DNA of 6,488 nt, taken from positions 1-6,488 of the forward strand of contig WTCH01000324.1 in the NCBI GenBank assembly GCA_013138675.1. Direction: 5' to 3'. Shown here in pieces: positions 1-5,756 of this stretch. Each line of letters starts with the position of its first letter. Within the stretch, counting starts at the first letter, position 1. The stretch comes from Woeseiaceae bacterium (lineage in GTDB: Bacteria > Pseudomonadota > Gammaproteobacteria > Steroidobacterales > Woeseiaceae). Below the pieces are notes generated by a model. That model was given only the letters and a program-made list of their open reading frames with translations, ran no database searches and was not told the DNA's origin. The translations under genes and the position numbers were made by a program.

Positions 1-246
1 CTTGGCGTTTTCAAGAAATATGCAGATGACATCGCGGTGCAGCCGCGCGTTGCCGGAAGCGCACCGTTCTATCAATTCACCGACCGACTCGGCTTGCCAC
101 TCGTACCTGCCGGCCTCGGTTACGGCACCGGTGCGCATGCACCGAACGAGATCATGTTGATCGAGCCTGGCGAAGGAACAGCAGCAGCCGGACTCGCCGA
201 TGTTGAAAAAGCCTACGTGGACTTTGTTTATTCACTAGCCAACTAG
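1..246 (+). CDS. M20-family metallopeptidase/amidohydrolase, C-terminal fragment (5' end outside window)
   Basis: The frame is open from base 1 to a TAG at 244-246, giving the last 81 residues of a protein whose start lies upstream. The fragment contains GYGTGAHAPNE (residues 40-50), where H46 sits in the conserved AHAPNE block. In M20 zinc peptidases this block carries the last metal-ligand histidine, close to the C-terminus. The preceding PFYQFTDRLGLPLVPAG segment also fits the returning catalytic-domain strand of this family. Members hydrolyse dipeptides, acylated amino acids or related amides in the cytoplasm or periplasm; the substrate cannot be read from this tail. A GTG at 37 is only an internal codon. 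No terminator hairpin is obvious after the stop. The family call is fairly secure; the subfamily is unknown. Confidence 0.8.
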   Translation, partial: LGVFKKYADDIAVQPRVAGSAPFYQFTDRLGLPLVPAGLGYGTGAHAPNEIMLIEPGEGTAAAGLADVEKAYVDFVYSLAN

Positions 247-347
247 TAAACAAGGCTCAACGACGCAAATCGGATTCTAAGGACCCCACCACGACTGCGG
301 CTATTTCCCACGTGTCCGCGCAGAGATCAGGCTCGGGAATAATAGAA

Positions 348-569
348 TCAGGCTTTCGTGTCTCGTTTGCGTTTTTTCCAGTGCCGCTCGTTGAGTTGTT
401 CGACAATCTCCTCAACTGCGCTCGTCACGTCCTTGAGACTCCCTTGTCGGCAACCCTGAACAGTTTTCGTGCCTGCAAACGCGATCACATAATCGTACCA
501 GTTAGAGCCTTCGGTGCCCGGTGGGGATTTTGCGCGTTGGATCGATAAAATTTCGTAGGATTGTCCCAT
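348..569 (-). CDS. Small uncharacterised protein, 73 residues
   Basis: This ORF starts with ATG (complement of 567-569) and ends with TGA (complement of 348-350). I assign no function. It looks genuinely coding. Its composition is protein-like: an N-terminal YEILSIQRAKSPPGTEGSNW stretch, a likely beta hairpin (YDYVIAFAGTKTV, then GCRQGSLKDV), and an amphipathic helix (TSAVEEIVEQLNERHW) ending in a basic KKRKR tail. No signal peptide or membrane segment is visible, so it should be cytosolic. The basic tail could suggest nucleic-acid contact, but that is speculation. The ribosome site is weak: GGAAAA lies about 13-18 nt upstream. It stands alone, transcribed toward the peptidase gene. The antisense ORF over the same bases has a less protein-like composition. 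I have an unverified impression that similar small proteins recur in gammaproteobacteria. Confidence 0.55.
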   Translation of the reverse strand: MGQSYEILSIQRAKSPPGTEGSNWYDYVIAFAGTKTVQGCRQGSLKDVTSAVEEIVEQLNERHWKKRKRDTKA

Positions 570-829
570 TGCGTTAGGCCGTTTTCCGGCGCTCCTTGAC
601 TGACACTGTCTGCTAGATCAAGTACTAATCTACGCTATTAGCGCGGATTTGACCCGTACTAAAATCCAGTCGTTCGGCTGTCAGGATAATGAACGACTGC
701 TTATGACCCAAAGCAAACGTGCATTTAGAGGTCAGTTTCGGCCAGAACTTGCCACTAAAGATGATAGAATTGAGCACGTAGAGCAGAGTTCCACATCCGG
801 CATGCCGACAAGAGCATTTCCATACCAAA
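570..829. other. Noncoding gap upstream of the acyltransferase
   Basis: This 260-bp stretch is less GC-rich than the bkd operon. I see no tRNA, rRNA or convincing gene in it. A 66-residue plus-strand frame (649-849) has unconvincing composition and overlaps the acyltransferase start. Promoter-like hexamers occur (TTGACT at 596-601, TTGCCA at 749-754, TAGAAT at 765-770), but no pair is spaced 16-18 bp apart, so I do not call a promoter. The one clear structure is the 9-bp inverted repeat at 667-699. Confidence 0.5.
667..699. repeat. Perfect 9-bp inverted repeat with 15-nt loop
   Basis: CAGTCGTTC (667-675) and GAACGACTG (691-699) are exact reverse complements separated by 15 nt. The pair lies in the gap about 130-160 bp upstream of the acyltransferase start. 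No T-run follows, so a terminator is unlikely. It could be an operator for a dimeric regulator or a 5' untranslated hairpin; the sequence does not decide. Confidence 0.45.
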
Positions 830-1780
830 ATGATTTCCGCTACTCGTGACCGCGCCCCTACTGACGGCAAAGAAAGTGTCGCGCGAGGTTTGGCGAACTC
901 TGCGATCACGGTTACGTTTCGGGCCTTGTTGTATGTTAGCGCCGCACTTCCCCAGCGCCTGGTCCGTTTTCTGGCGTCATGTGCCGGTTGGCTGGCATGG
1001 CAATTCAATACTACTTCCCGCAGGATAACCGAACGCAATATTGAGATCGCGTTTCCCGAATTACCACTCCTCGAACAACGACGTTTGGCGAGAGCCAGCT
1101 TCAGGCAGCTCTGTCGGTCTGTTGCAGACATTGGCCCCAGCTGGTTGTGGCCAGCCGAGCGCTTACTGGACTGCGTATCAAGTGTCGTTGGTGAGGAACA
1201 CCTGCACGCATCAGCTGCTGAGGGCCGTGGCGTGATCGTACTCGTGCCACACTTGGGCAACTGGGAGTTGATTGGTCCTTACCTTGCGACGCTATATCCC
1301 ATAACAGCGCTTTACAAAGAGCCTAGGATCTCCGCGCTGAACGACATTATCCTTCGGGCACGGCAACGAAATGGCAACATCCTGGTGCCAGCGAATAAGT
1401 CTGGAGTACGTGCGTTGCTCAAAGCACTGAAGTCTCGTGAACTTGTCGCAATACTGCCTGATCAAGTACCGTCAAGAGGAGGTGGCGAATTTGCATTATT
1501 TTTTGGTGAGCCTGCACTGACAATGACGTTGGTTTCGAAACTGATCAATCGATACAGCAGTAAAGCAGTCTTTGTATCTGCATTGCGCCAGCCCGACAAT
1601 AGCTACCAAATCGTTATTCGTCCGGCTGATGAGGGGATTTATTCATCCGATCGTTCATCAGCTTTGCGCGCGCTTAACAAATCGATCGAGCAGTGCGTGC
1701 TTGACTGCCCAGAACAGTATCAATGGGAATATAAACGCTACAAATACCTTCCAGATTTTTCCCGGCGAAAATCTTATTAA
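830..1780 (+). CDS. LpxL/HtrB-family lysophospholipid (lipid A-type) acyltransferase, 316 residues
   Basis: Family members are inner-membrane enzymes that transfer a secondary acyl chain from acyl-ACP to a lipid A precursor; some relatives acylate other lipids. HLGNWE at residues 141-146 is the HX4E catalytic motif (H141, E146). ALYKEPR (160-166), ILPDQVPSRGGGEF (208-221), FFGEPALTMT (224-233) and the terminal QYQWEYKRYK (296-305) match conserved family blocks. The hydrophobic N-terminal region (about 25-60) fits membrane anchoring, followed by a SRRITERNIEIAFPE-type segment. Length is typical. The ATG at 830 lacks a good Shine-Dalgarno; AGAG lies about 15 nt upstream. TTG at about 893, with GCGAGG close by, is an alternative, so the first 20 or so residues are uncertain. 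It stands alone and converges on the Lrp-type gene. Base composition is more AT-rich than the bkd genes. The exact acceptor is unknown. Confidence 0.88.
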   Translation: MISATRDRAPTDGKESVARGLANSAITVTFRALLYVSAALPQRLVRFLASCAGWLAWQFNTTSRRITERNIEIAFPELPLLEQRRLARASFRQLCRSVADIGPSWLWPAERLLDCVSSVVGEEHLHASAAEGRGVIVLVPHLGNWELIGPYLATLYPITALYKEPRISALNDIILRARQRNGNILVPANKSGVRALLKALKSRELVAILPDQVPSRGGGEFALFFGEPALTMTLVSKLINRYSSKAVFVSALRQPDNSYQIVIRPADEGIYSSDRSSALRALNKSIEQCVLDCPEQYQWEYKRYKYLPDFSRRKSY

Positions 1781-1815
1781 GGTGGCGCGTCCGGAGAGAG
1801 GACATTTAGCGTCCG

Positions 1816-2283
1816 TCAGATAGGCAGCACCGTCGTGTGCTTGATGTCCGATAGCACGATCGACGAATTCACCTCCTGGATACCGGGCAGCTGCGACAGC
1901 TTCTCGAAAAAGAACCGCTCATACGCTTTGATGTCCTGGGTGACGATGCGCAGCAAGTAATCGACGTTGCCGAGCAAGACGTAGCAGTCGAGCACTTCGG
2001 GGTACTGGCTCACGGCCTCGGAAAACTCCGCCAGGTTGCTGCGACCGTGTGACGTCAGTTTGACGTGCGCGAACACCATCGTGTTGAGTCCGACCTTTTC
2101 GCGGTCGAGCTTGACGGGCTGGTCCTTGATCACGCCCTCGTCGCGCAGGCTTTGTATGCGACGCCAGACGGCCGATTGAGACAGGCCGATTTTCTCACCA
2201 AGCTCGGCCGCATTGATGCCGGGCTCTTGTTGTAACCAGCCGAGAATTCGGCGATCCGTGGGGTCGAGCTTCACCGCATGCAT
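1816..2283 (-). CDS. Lrp/AsnC-family transcriptional regulator, likely bkd regulator
   Basis: This 155-residue protein has the usual length and two-domain layout of the family. An N-terminal winged helix-turn-helix opens with LDPTDRRILGWLQQEP and has a recognition helix around LSQSAVWRRIQSL (34-46). A C-terminal ligand-binding/oligomerisation (RAM) domain covers about residues 66-150, including the YVLLGNVDYLLRIVTQD strand-turn (101-117). Members form dimers to octamers that bind DNA in an amino-acid-responsive way. The ATG (complement of 2281-2283) is preceded by a weak AAGAG about 9 nt upstream. It is divergent from the leucine dehydrogenase-bkd operon across 133 bp. P. putida BkdR is an Lrp homologue that activates its neighbouring bkd operon, so the same role is inferred here. 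Autoregulation is plausible because GCATAA half-sites lie just upstream of its start. The 35 bp between its stop and the acyltransferase stop hold no strong terminator. Confidence 0.93.
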   Translation of the reverse strand: MHAVKLDPTDRRILGWLQQEPGINAAELGEKIGLSQSAVWRRIQSLRDEGVIKDQPVKLDREKVGLNTMVFAHVKLTSHGRSNLAEFSEAVSQYPEVLDCYVLLGNVDYLLRIVTQDIKAYERFFFEKLSQLPGIQEVNSSIVLSDIKHTTVLPI

Positions 2284-2416
2284 TATTTATGCTCTTGTTG
2301 TAACTAATACGCATAAATTATGCTGTTTTTTCGCAATAGGCAAATGAAATTGCAATATCTGTGCGGTTTTAAGGGGTTATATTGGATACCCCGTATTCGC
2401 CTGTGGAGGCGTTGCT
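2284..2416. promoter_or_regulatory. Divergent control region with Lrp-type half-sites and candidate bkd operon promoter
   Basis: This AT-rich stretch separates the regulator from the operon it probably controls. GCATAA and TTATGC form a perfect palindrome around a central A at 2311-2323. A further TTTATGC at 2286-2292 faces GCATAAA at 2311-2317. The two TTATGC copies are 31 bp apart, about three helical turns, which would suit wrapping by an Lrp-type oligomer. A second repeated element, TCGCAATA/TTGCAATA (2331-2338 and 2350-2357), is spaced 19 bp. TATATT at 2378-2383 matches five of six bases of a -10 box, but no matching -35 lies 16-18 bp upstream, as expected of an activated promoter. GGGGT (2373-2377) and ACCCC (2388-2392) flank that box. 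GGAGG at 2405-2409 is the ribosome site for the next gene. Binding and the start site are inferred. Confidence 0.5.
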
Positions 2417-3469
2417 ATGCCCGTTTTCGACCACGCCGATTTCGACCAGCATGAGTCCCTGCAATTTGTGCAGGACCCGAAATCCGGGCTCAAGGCGATT
2501 ATTGCAATTCACTCCACGGCTCTCGGCCCTGCGGCCGGCGGTTGCCGGCACTGGCAGTATGCAACCGATGCCGATGCGCTGACCGACGCGCTGCGCCTGT
2601 CCCGCGGCATGACCTACAAGAATGCCGTTGCCGGCCTCGAATTCGGCGGTGGCAAGGCGGTTATCCTCGCTGACGATGCTGCGCCAAAGTCACCTGAGCT
2701 TTTTCACGCTTTCGGCCGCGCGGTCGAAGACCTCGGTGGCAAGTACATTACGGCCGAAGATGTCGGCTGCAGTGTCGAGGACATGCGCCAGGTTAACGAG
2801 GTCACTGGATATGTATCTGGCCTGCCACGTAGTGGCGGCGATGCAGGGGGCGACCCCTCGCCGCTGACCGCTTTGGGTGTGTTTCTCGGCATCGAAGCCG
2901 CAGTCGAATCCAGTCTCGGGATCGACTCACTGCAGGGCATTCGCGTTGCAGTACAGGGCGTTGGGCATGTTGGCCTGCATCTTTGCCGCCTGCTGCACGA
3001 AGCTGGCGCCATATTGACGGTCTCCGATGTCAATCGGGACAACTTGCAACTCACCCGCGACGAGCTGCCTGTTACCGAGATTGCCCCAGCCGATTTGCTG
3101 TATGCCGATGTTGATGTGCTTGCGCCGTGTGCGCTGGGCAACATCCTGACGTCGCAGACAATCCCGAAGCTCAAGGCTAGCATCGTTGCAGGTGCTGCCA
3201 ATAATCAGCTGGCGACAGAGGCGGACGGTGCGCGTCTTGCCGATCGCGATATCCTGTATGCACCCGACTATGTCATTAATGCCGGCGGCATCATCAATGT
3301 CGCCCGCGAGTACTACGGCGGCAGCTCGGAAGAACAGGTACGCACCGAGATCGATGGCATTCCGGAACGCCTCAAGCTGATATTCGATGAAGCGAAAACG
3401 AGCAAACAGCCAACCAACATCATCGCCGACGAACTCGCGCGACGAATCGTTGCCAGCGCCGCAGGGTAA
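2417..3469 (+). CDS. Leucine (branched-chain amino acid) dehydrogenase, Glu/Leu/Phe/Val family, 350 residues
   Basis: The enzyme catalyses NAD-dependent oxidative deamination of leucine, valine or isoleucine to the 2-oxoacid plus ammonia, in the cytosol. The N-terminal domain carries MTYKNAVAGLEFGGGK (65-80). Its lysines K68 and K80 correspond to the substrate-binding and catalytic lysines of Bacillus leucine dehydrogenase, at the same numbering. ITAEDVG (111-117) supplies the catalytic-domain aspartate D115. The Rossmann domain shows GVGHVG (181-186), with D204 ending the second strand, which suggests NAD rather than NADP. Length is typical of the leucine/valine group and shorter than glutamate dehydrogenases. 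The start is well supported: GGAGG at 2405-2409 lies 7 nt before the ATG. It is the first gene of the operon, 11 bp before E1 alpha, so it should supply 2-oxoacids to the complex encoded downstream. Leucine versus valine preference, or phenylalanine dehydrogenase activity, cannot be settled by eye. Confidence 0.93.
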   Translation: MPVFDHADFDQHESLQFVQDPKSGLKAIIAIHSTALGPAAGGCRHWQYATDADALTDALRLSRGMTYKNAVAGLEFGGGKAVILADDAAPKSPELFHAFGRAVEDLGGKYITAEDVGCSVEDMRQVNEVTGYVSGLPRSGGDAGGDPSPLTALGVFLGIEAAVESSLGIDSLQGIRVAVQGVGHVGLHLCRLLHEAGAILTVSDVNRDNLQLTRDELPVTEIAPADLLYADVDVLAPCALGNILTSQTIPKLKASIVAGAANNQLATEADGARLADRDILYAPDYVINAGGIINVAREYYGGSSEEQVRTEIDGIPERLKLIFDEAKTSKQPTNIIADELARRIVASAAG

Positions 3470-3480
3470 GGACTCGAAAT

Positions 3481-4743
3481 ATGATCGATAAGAAGTCACG
3501 ACTCTATATTCCTCGTCCAACGGCACGACCGGGCGAAACGCCGGACTTCGGTTATCTCGACTTGTCGCCTGCCGGCAGCGTCGACAAGCCGTCGATCGAC
3601 TCTCGAACGCGTGACATCGAATACATGAGCTCTGGCCTGATCCGCGTCCTCGACGACGATCACCAGGCCGTTGGGCCATGGGCGCCCGACCTCGATCCCG
3701 GCAAGATGCAGATCGCGCTGCGCTGGATGGTGCTGAACCGTATTTTCGACAAACGCATGTGGCAGATCCAGCGCCAGGGGCGGATTTCCTTCTACATGGA
3801 AGCGCTTGGTGAAGAAGCCGTATCCATTGCCCAGGGCATGGCGCTGCGCCCGGGCGACATGTGTTTCCCGTCTTATCGCAACCAGGGCCTGTACATGTAC
3901 CGCGGCATGAAGCTCGTCGACATGATGTGCCAGTGCCTCTCCAACACCCGTGACATGTGCAAAGGCCGGCAGCTGCCAATCATGTATCACAGCGCCGAGG
4001 CCAACATGTTTTCCATCTCCGGCAATCTCGGTACGCAGTACCCGCATGCCGTTGGCTGGGCCATGGCATCGGCGATCAAGGGTGAGGACCACATCGCCGC
4101 ATCCTGGGTGGGTGACGGCTCGACCGCCGAGGCTGATTTTCATAATGCTATTACGTTTGCGGCCGTCTACCACGCTCCCGTCATCCTTAACATCGTCAAT
4201 AACCAATGGGCTATATCGACATTCCAGGGAACTGCCGGCGGTGAACGACGCCCATTTGCAGCCAGGGGCCTCGGACTCGGCATACCGGGCATCCGCGTCG
4301 ACGGCAACGATTTCCTTGCCATCTATTCGACCACACTGTGGGCCGCCGATCGTGCACGGCGTGGCGGCGGCCCAACGATGATTGAGCTCGTTACTTACCG
4401 TGGCGGCGCGCATTCAACGAGCGACGACCCGACCAAGTATCGGCCCAAGGATGAGTGGAAGTCGTTCCCGCTTGGAGATCCGGTCGAACGCCTCAAGCAA
4501 CATCTTATTGCGCTCGGTCACTGGTCCGACGAAAAACACGAAGAGCTCGAAGCACAACTGACAGCCGAAGTGCTTGCCGCGTGGAAAGAGGCGCAGAAGT
4601 ACGGAACGATGACCGAAGGGCCTTTCCTCGATCCGTCCACGATGTTCGACGACGTTTTCGCGGAAACCCCGCGGCACCTCGAGTCGCAGCGCCGCCGCAT
4701 GATGGAAGTGGAAGGCGTGAACGGCGAAGGCTCAGAGTCATGA
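3481..4743 (+). CDS. bkdA1: Branched-chain 2-oxoacid dehydrogenase E1 component, alpha subunit, 420 residues
   Basis: With E1 beta this forms the thiamine-diphosphate-dependent decarboxylase of the cytosolic complex; it decarboxylates branched 2-oxoacids and reductively acylates the E2 lipoyl group. The ThDP motif is clear: GDGSTAEADFHNA starts at residue 211 and closes with NNQWAIS at 240-246 (GDG...NN). RQGRISFYMEALGEEA (98-113) is the usual E1 alpha block. The active-site loop AHSTSDDPTKYR (310-321) keeps H311; mammalian E1 alpha has its regulatory phosphoserine in the equivalent HSTSDD loop. The extended N-terminus (about 1-75) and the total length fit the long Pseudomonas-type BkdA1 rather than the shorter pyruvate dehydrogenase E1 alpha. 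AAGGA (3468-3472), overlapping the previous stop, lies 8 nt before the ATG. The 3' end overlaps E1 beta by 4 bp. The acidic tail after MMEVE resembles the C-terminus of E1 beta. Confidence 0.96.
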   Translation: MIDKKSRLYIPRPTARPGETPDFGYLDLSPAGSVDKPSIDSRTRDIEYMSSGLIRVLDDDHQAVGPWAPDLDPGKMQIALRWMVLNRIFDKRMWQIQRQGRISFYMEALGEEAVSIAQGMALRPGDMCFPSYRNQGLYMYRGMKLVDMMCQCLSNTRDMCKGRQLPIMYHSAEANMFSISGNLGTQYPHAVGWAMASAIKGEDHIAASWVGDGSTAEADFHNAITFAAVYHAPVILNIVNNQWAISTFQGTAGGERRPFAARGLGLGIPGIRVDGNDFLAIYSTTLWAADRARRGGGPTMIELVTYRGGAHSTSDDPTKYRPKDEWKSFPLGDPVERLKQHLIALGHWSDEKHEELEAQLTAEVLAAWKEAQKYGTMTEGPFLDPSTMFDDVFAETPRHLESQRRRMMEVEGVNGEGSES

Positions 4744-5756
4744 CGCAGATGAATATGATTGAGGCCATTCGTTCGGCGCTCGACGTCATGATGGACAAGG
4801 ACCCGAATGTCGTCCTTATGGGTGAAGACATCGGCTACTTCGGTGGTGTGTTCCGATGTACCGATGGCCTGCAACGCAAGTACGGCGAACATCGTGTTAT
4901 CGACGCACCTATTTCCGAGGGTGGCATCATCGGTACCGCGATCGGCATGGGAGTAAATGGCCTGCGGCCAGTTCCCGAGATTCAGTTTGCCGACTACATT
5001 TATCCGGGCTTTGACCAGATCGTCAGCGAGCTGGCGCGACTACGTTATCGTTCTTGCGGCGAGTTCTTTTCGCCAGTGACGATTCGTACGCCCTGCGGCG
5101 GTGGTATTCGTGGTGGCCAGACGCATTCTCAGAGTCCCGAAGCGATCTTCGCCCACGTCAGTGGCATCCGCATTGTCATGCCCTCGAATCCTTACGATGC
5201 CAAGGGCCTGCTGATCAGCTCGATTGAGTCGGACGACCCGGTCGTGTTTTTCGAGCCCAAACGCATCTACAACGGCCCCTTCGATGGCGACCCGGAAAAG
5301 CCGGCCGTCTCGTGGGCGTCACATCCGAAGGGTGAGGTGCCCGAGGGCCACTACACGGTGCCGCTCGGCGAAGCCGAGATTGTTCGGCAAGGCAGCGAAC
5401 TAACGATCATCACTTACGGGACACTTGTTCATGTCGCCATTGCTGCCGTAGAGGAAGTCGGCGTCGATGCCGAGATCATCGACATTCGCAGCATCGCACC
5501 GCTCGATATAGACACGCTCACCGAATCGGTCAACAAGACCGGGCGTTGCGTGATAGCTCATGAGGCCACCCGTTTCGCCGGGTTCGGTGCCGAGATCGCC
5601 GCCCGAGTTCAGAAAGATTGTTTCTACAACCTCGAGGCGCCGATCTCACGCATCGCCGGATGGGATACCCCCTACCCGCACGCGTTCGAGTGGCAGTACT
5701 TCCCGGGCAAGAAGCGGCTTGTTGCCGGCATCAGAAACATGATGGAGGTCGAATGA
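4740..5756 (+). CDS. bkdA2: Branched-chain 2-oxoacid dehydrogenase E1 component, beta subunit, 338 residues
   Basis: This is the partner of E1 alpha in the alpha2beta2 heterotetramer that binds E2. The frame is open further upstream, but the true start is the ATG at 4740. That ATG overlaps the E1 alpha stop as ATGA, has GAAGG (4726-4730) 9 nt upstream, and begins the family-typical MTQMNMIEAIRSALDVMM. Conserved blocks include LMGEDIGYFGGVFR (26-39), DAPISEGGIIG (55-65) with the ThDP-activating glutamate E60, QFADYIYPGFDQI (82-94), and RTPCGGGIRGGQTHSQSPEA (116-135) with active-site H129. The C-terminal half is the transketolase C-terminal-type domain, with IITYGTLVHVA (223-233) and EWQYFPGKKRLV (317-328). 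The GGIRGGQTHSQSPEA form is that of branched-chain rather than pyruvate dehydrogenase. The 4-bp overlaps on both sides indicate translational coupling, which would help keep subunits in balance. Confidence 0.96.
   Translation: MTQMNMIEAIRSALDVMMDKDPNVVLMGEDIGYFGGVFRCTDGLQRKYGEHRVIDAPISEGGIIGTAIGMGVNGLRPVPEIQFADYIYPGFDQIVSELARLRYRSCGEFFSPVTIRTPCGGGIRGGQTHSQSPEAIFAHVSGIRIVMPSNPYDAKGLLISSIESDDPVVFFEPKRIYNGPFDGDPEKPAVSWASHPKGEVPEGHYTVPLGEAEIVRQGSELTIITYGTLVHVAIAAVEEVGVDAEIIDIRSIAPLDIDTLTESVNKTGRCVIAHEATRFAGFGAEIAARVQKDCFYNLEAPISRIAGWDTPYPHAFEWQYFPGKKRLVAGIRNMMEVE

Noticed and set aside
326..354. ATCAGGCT repeated at 326-333 and 347-354
   Set aside because: It is a single 8-bp direct repeat with no supporting structure and is compatible with chance.
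573..579. GTTAGGC, matching the GTTRRRY core of an integron attC site, beside the small ORF
   Set aside because: No paired RYYYAAC core with an intervening palindrome is found at a fitting distance, and the ORF lies in the wrong orientation for a cassette. A single heptamer is expected by chance.
596..629. TTGACT followed by TACTAAT as a promoter
   Set aside because: The spacing to any -10-like hexamer is about 21-22 bp and the -10 match is weak.
649..849. 66-residue plus-strand ORF before the acyltransferase
   Set aside because: Composition is not protein-like, no ribosome site is evident, and it overlaps the start of a well-supported gene.
625..1260. 211-residue minus-strand ORF
   Set aside because: It lies antisense to the acyltransferase, is rich in Arg, Ser and Cys, and has no recognisable domain; it is a shadow frame.
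1781..1815. Possible bidirectional terminator between the converging acyltransferase and Lrp-type genes
   Set aside because: Only a 4-bp GTCC/GGAC pairing (1789-1792 and 1800-1803) is present, with no T-run on either strand.
2927..3979. 350-residue minus-strand ORF across the leucine dehydrogenase and E1 alpha genes
   Set aside because: It spans two confidently identified genes on the opposite strand and has Cys/Arg-rich low-quality composition typical of antisense frames in GC-rich DNA.
4455..4739. Upstream extension of the E1 beta frame (a longer protein starting at 4455)
   Set aside because: The extension overlaps the conserved end of E1 alpha and has unrelated Arg-rich sequence. The ATG at 4740 has a ribosome site and the family-typical N-terminus.
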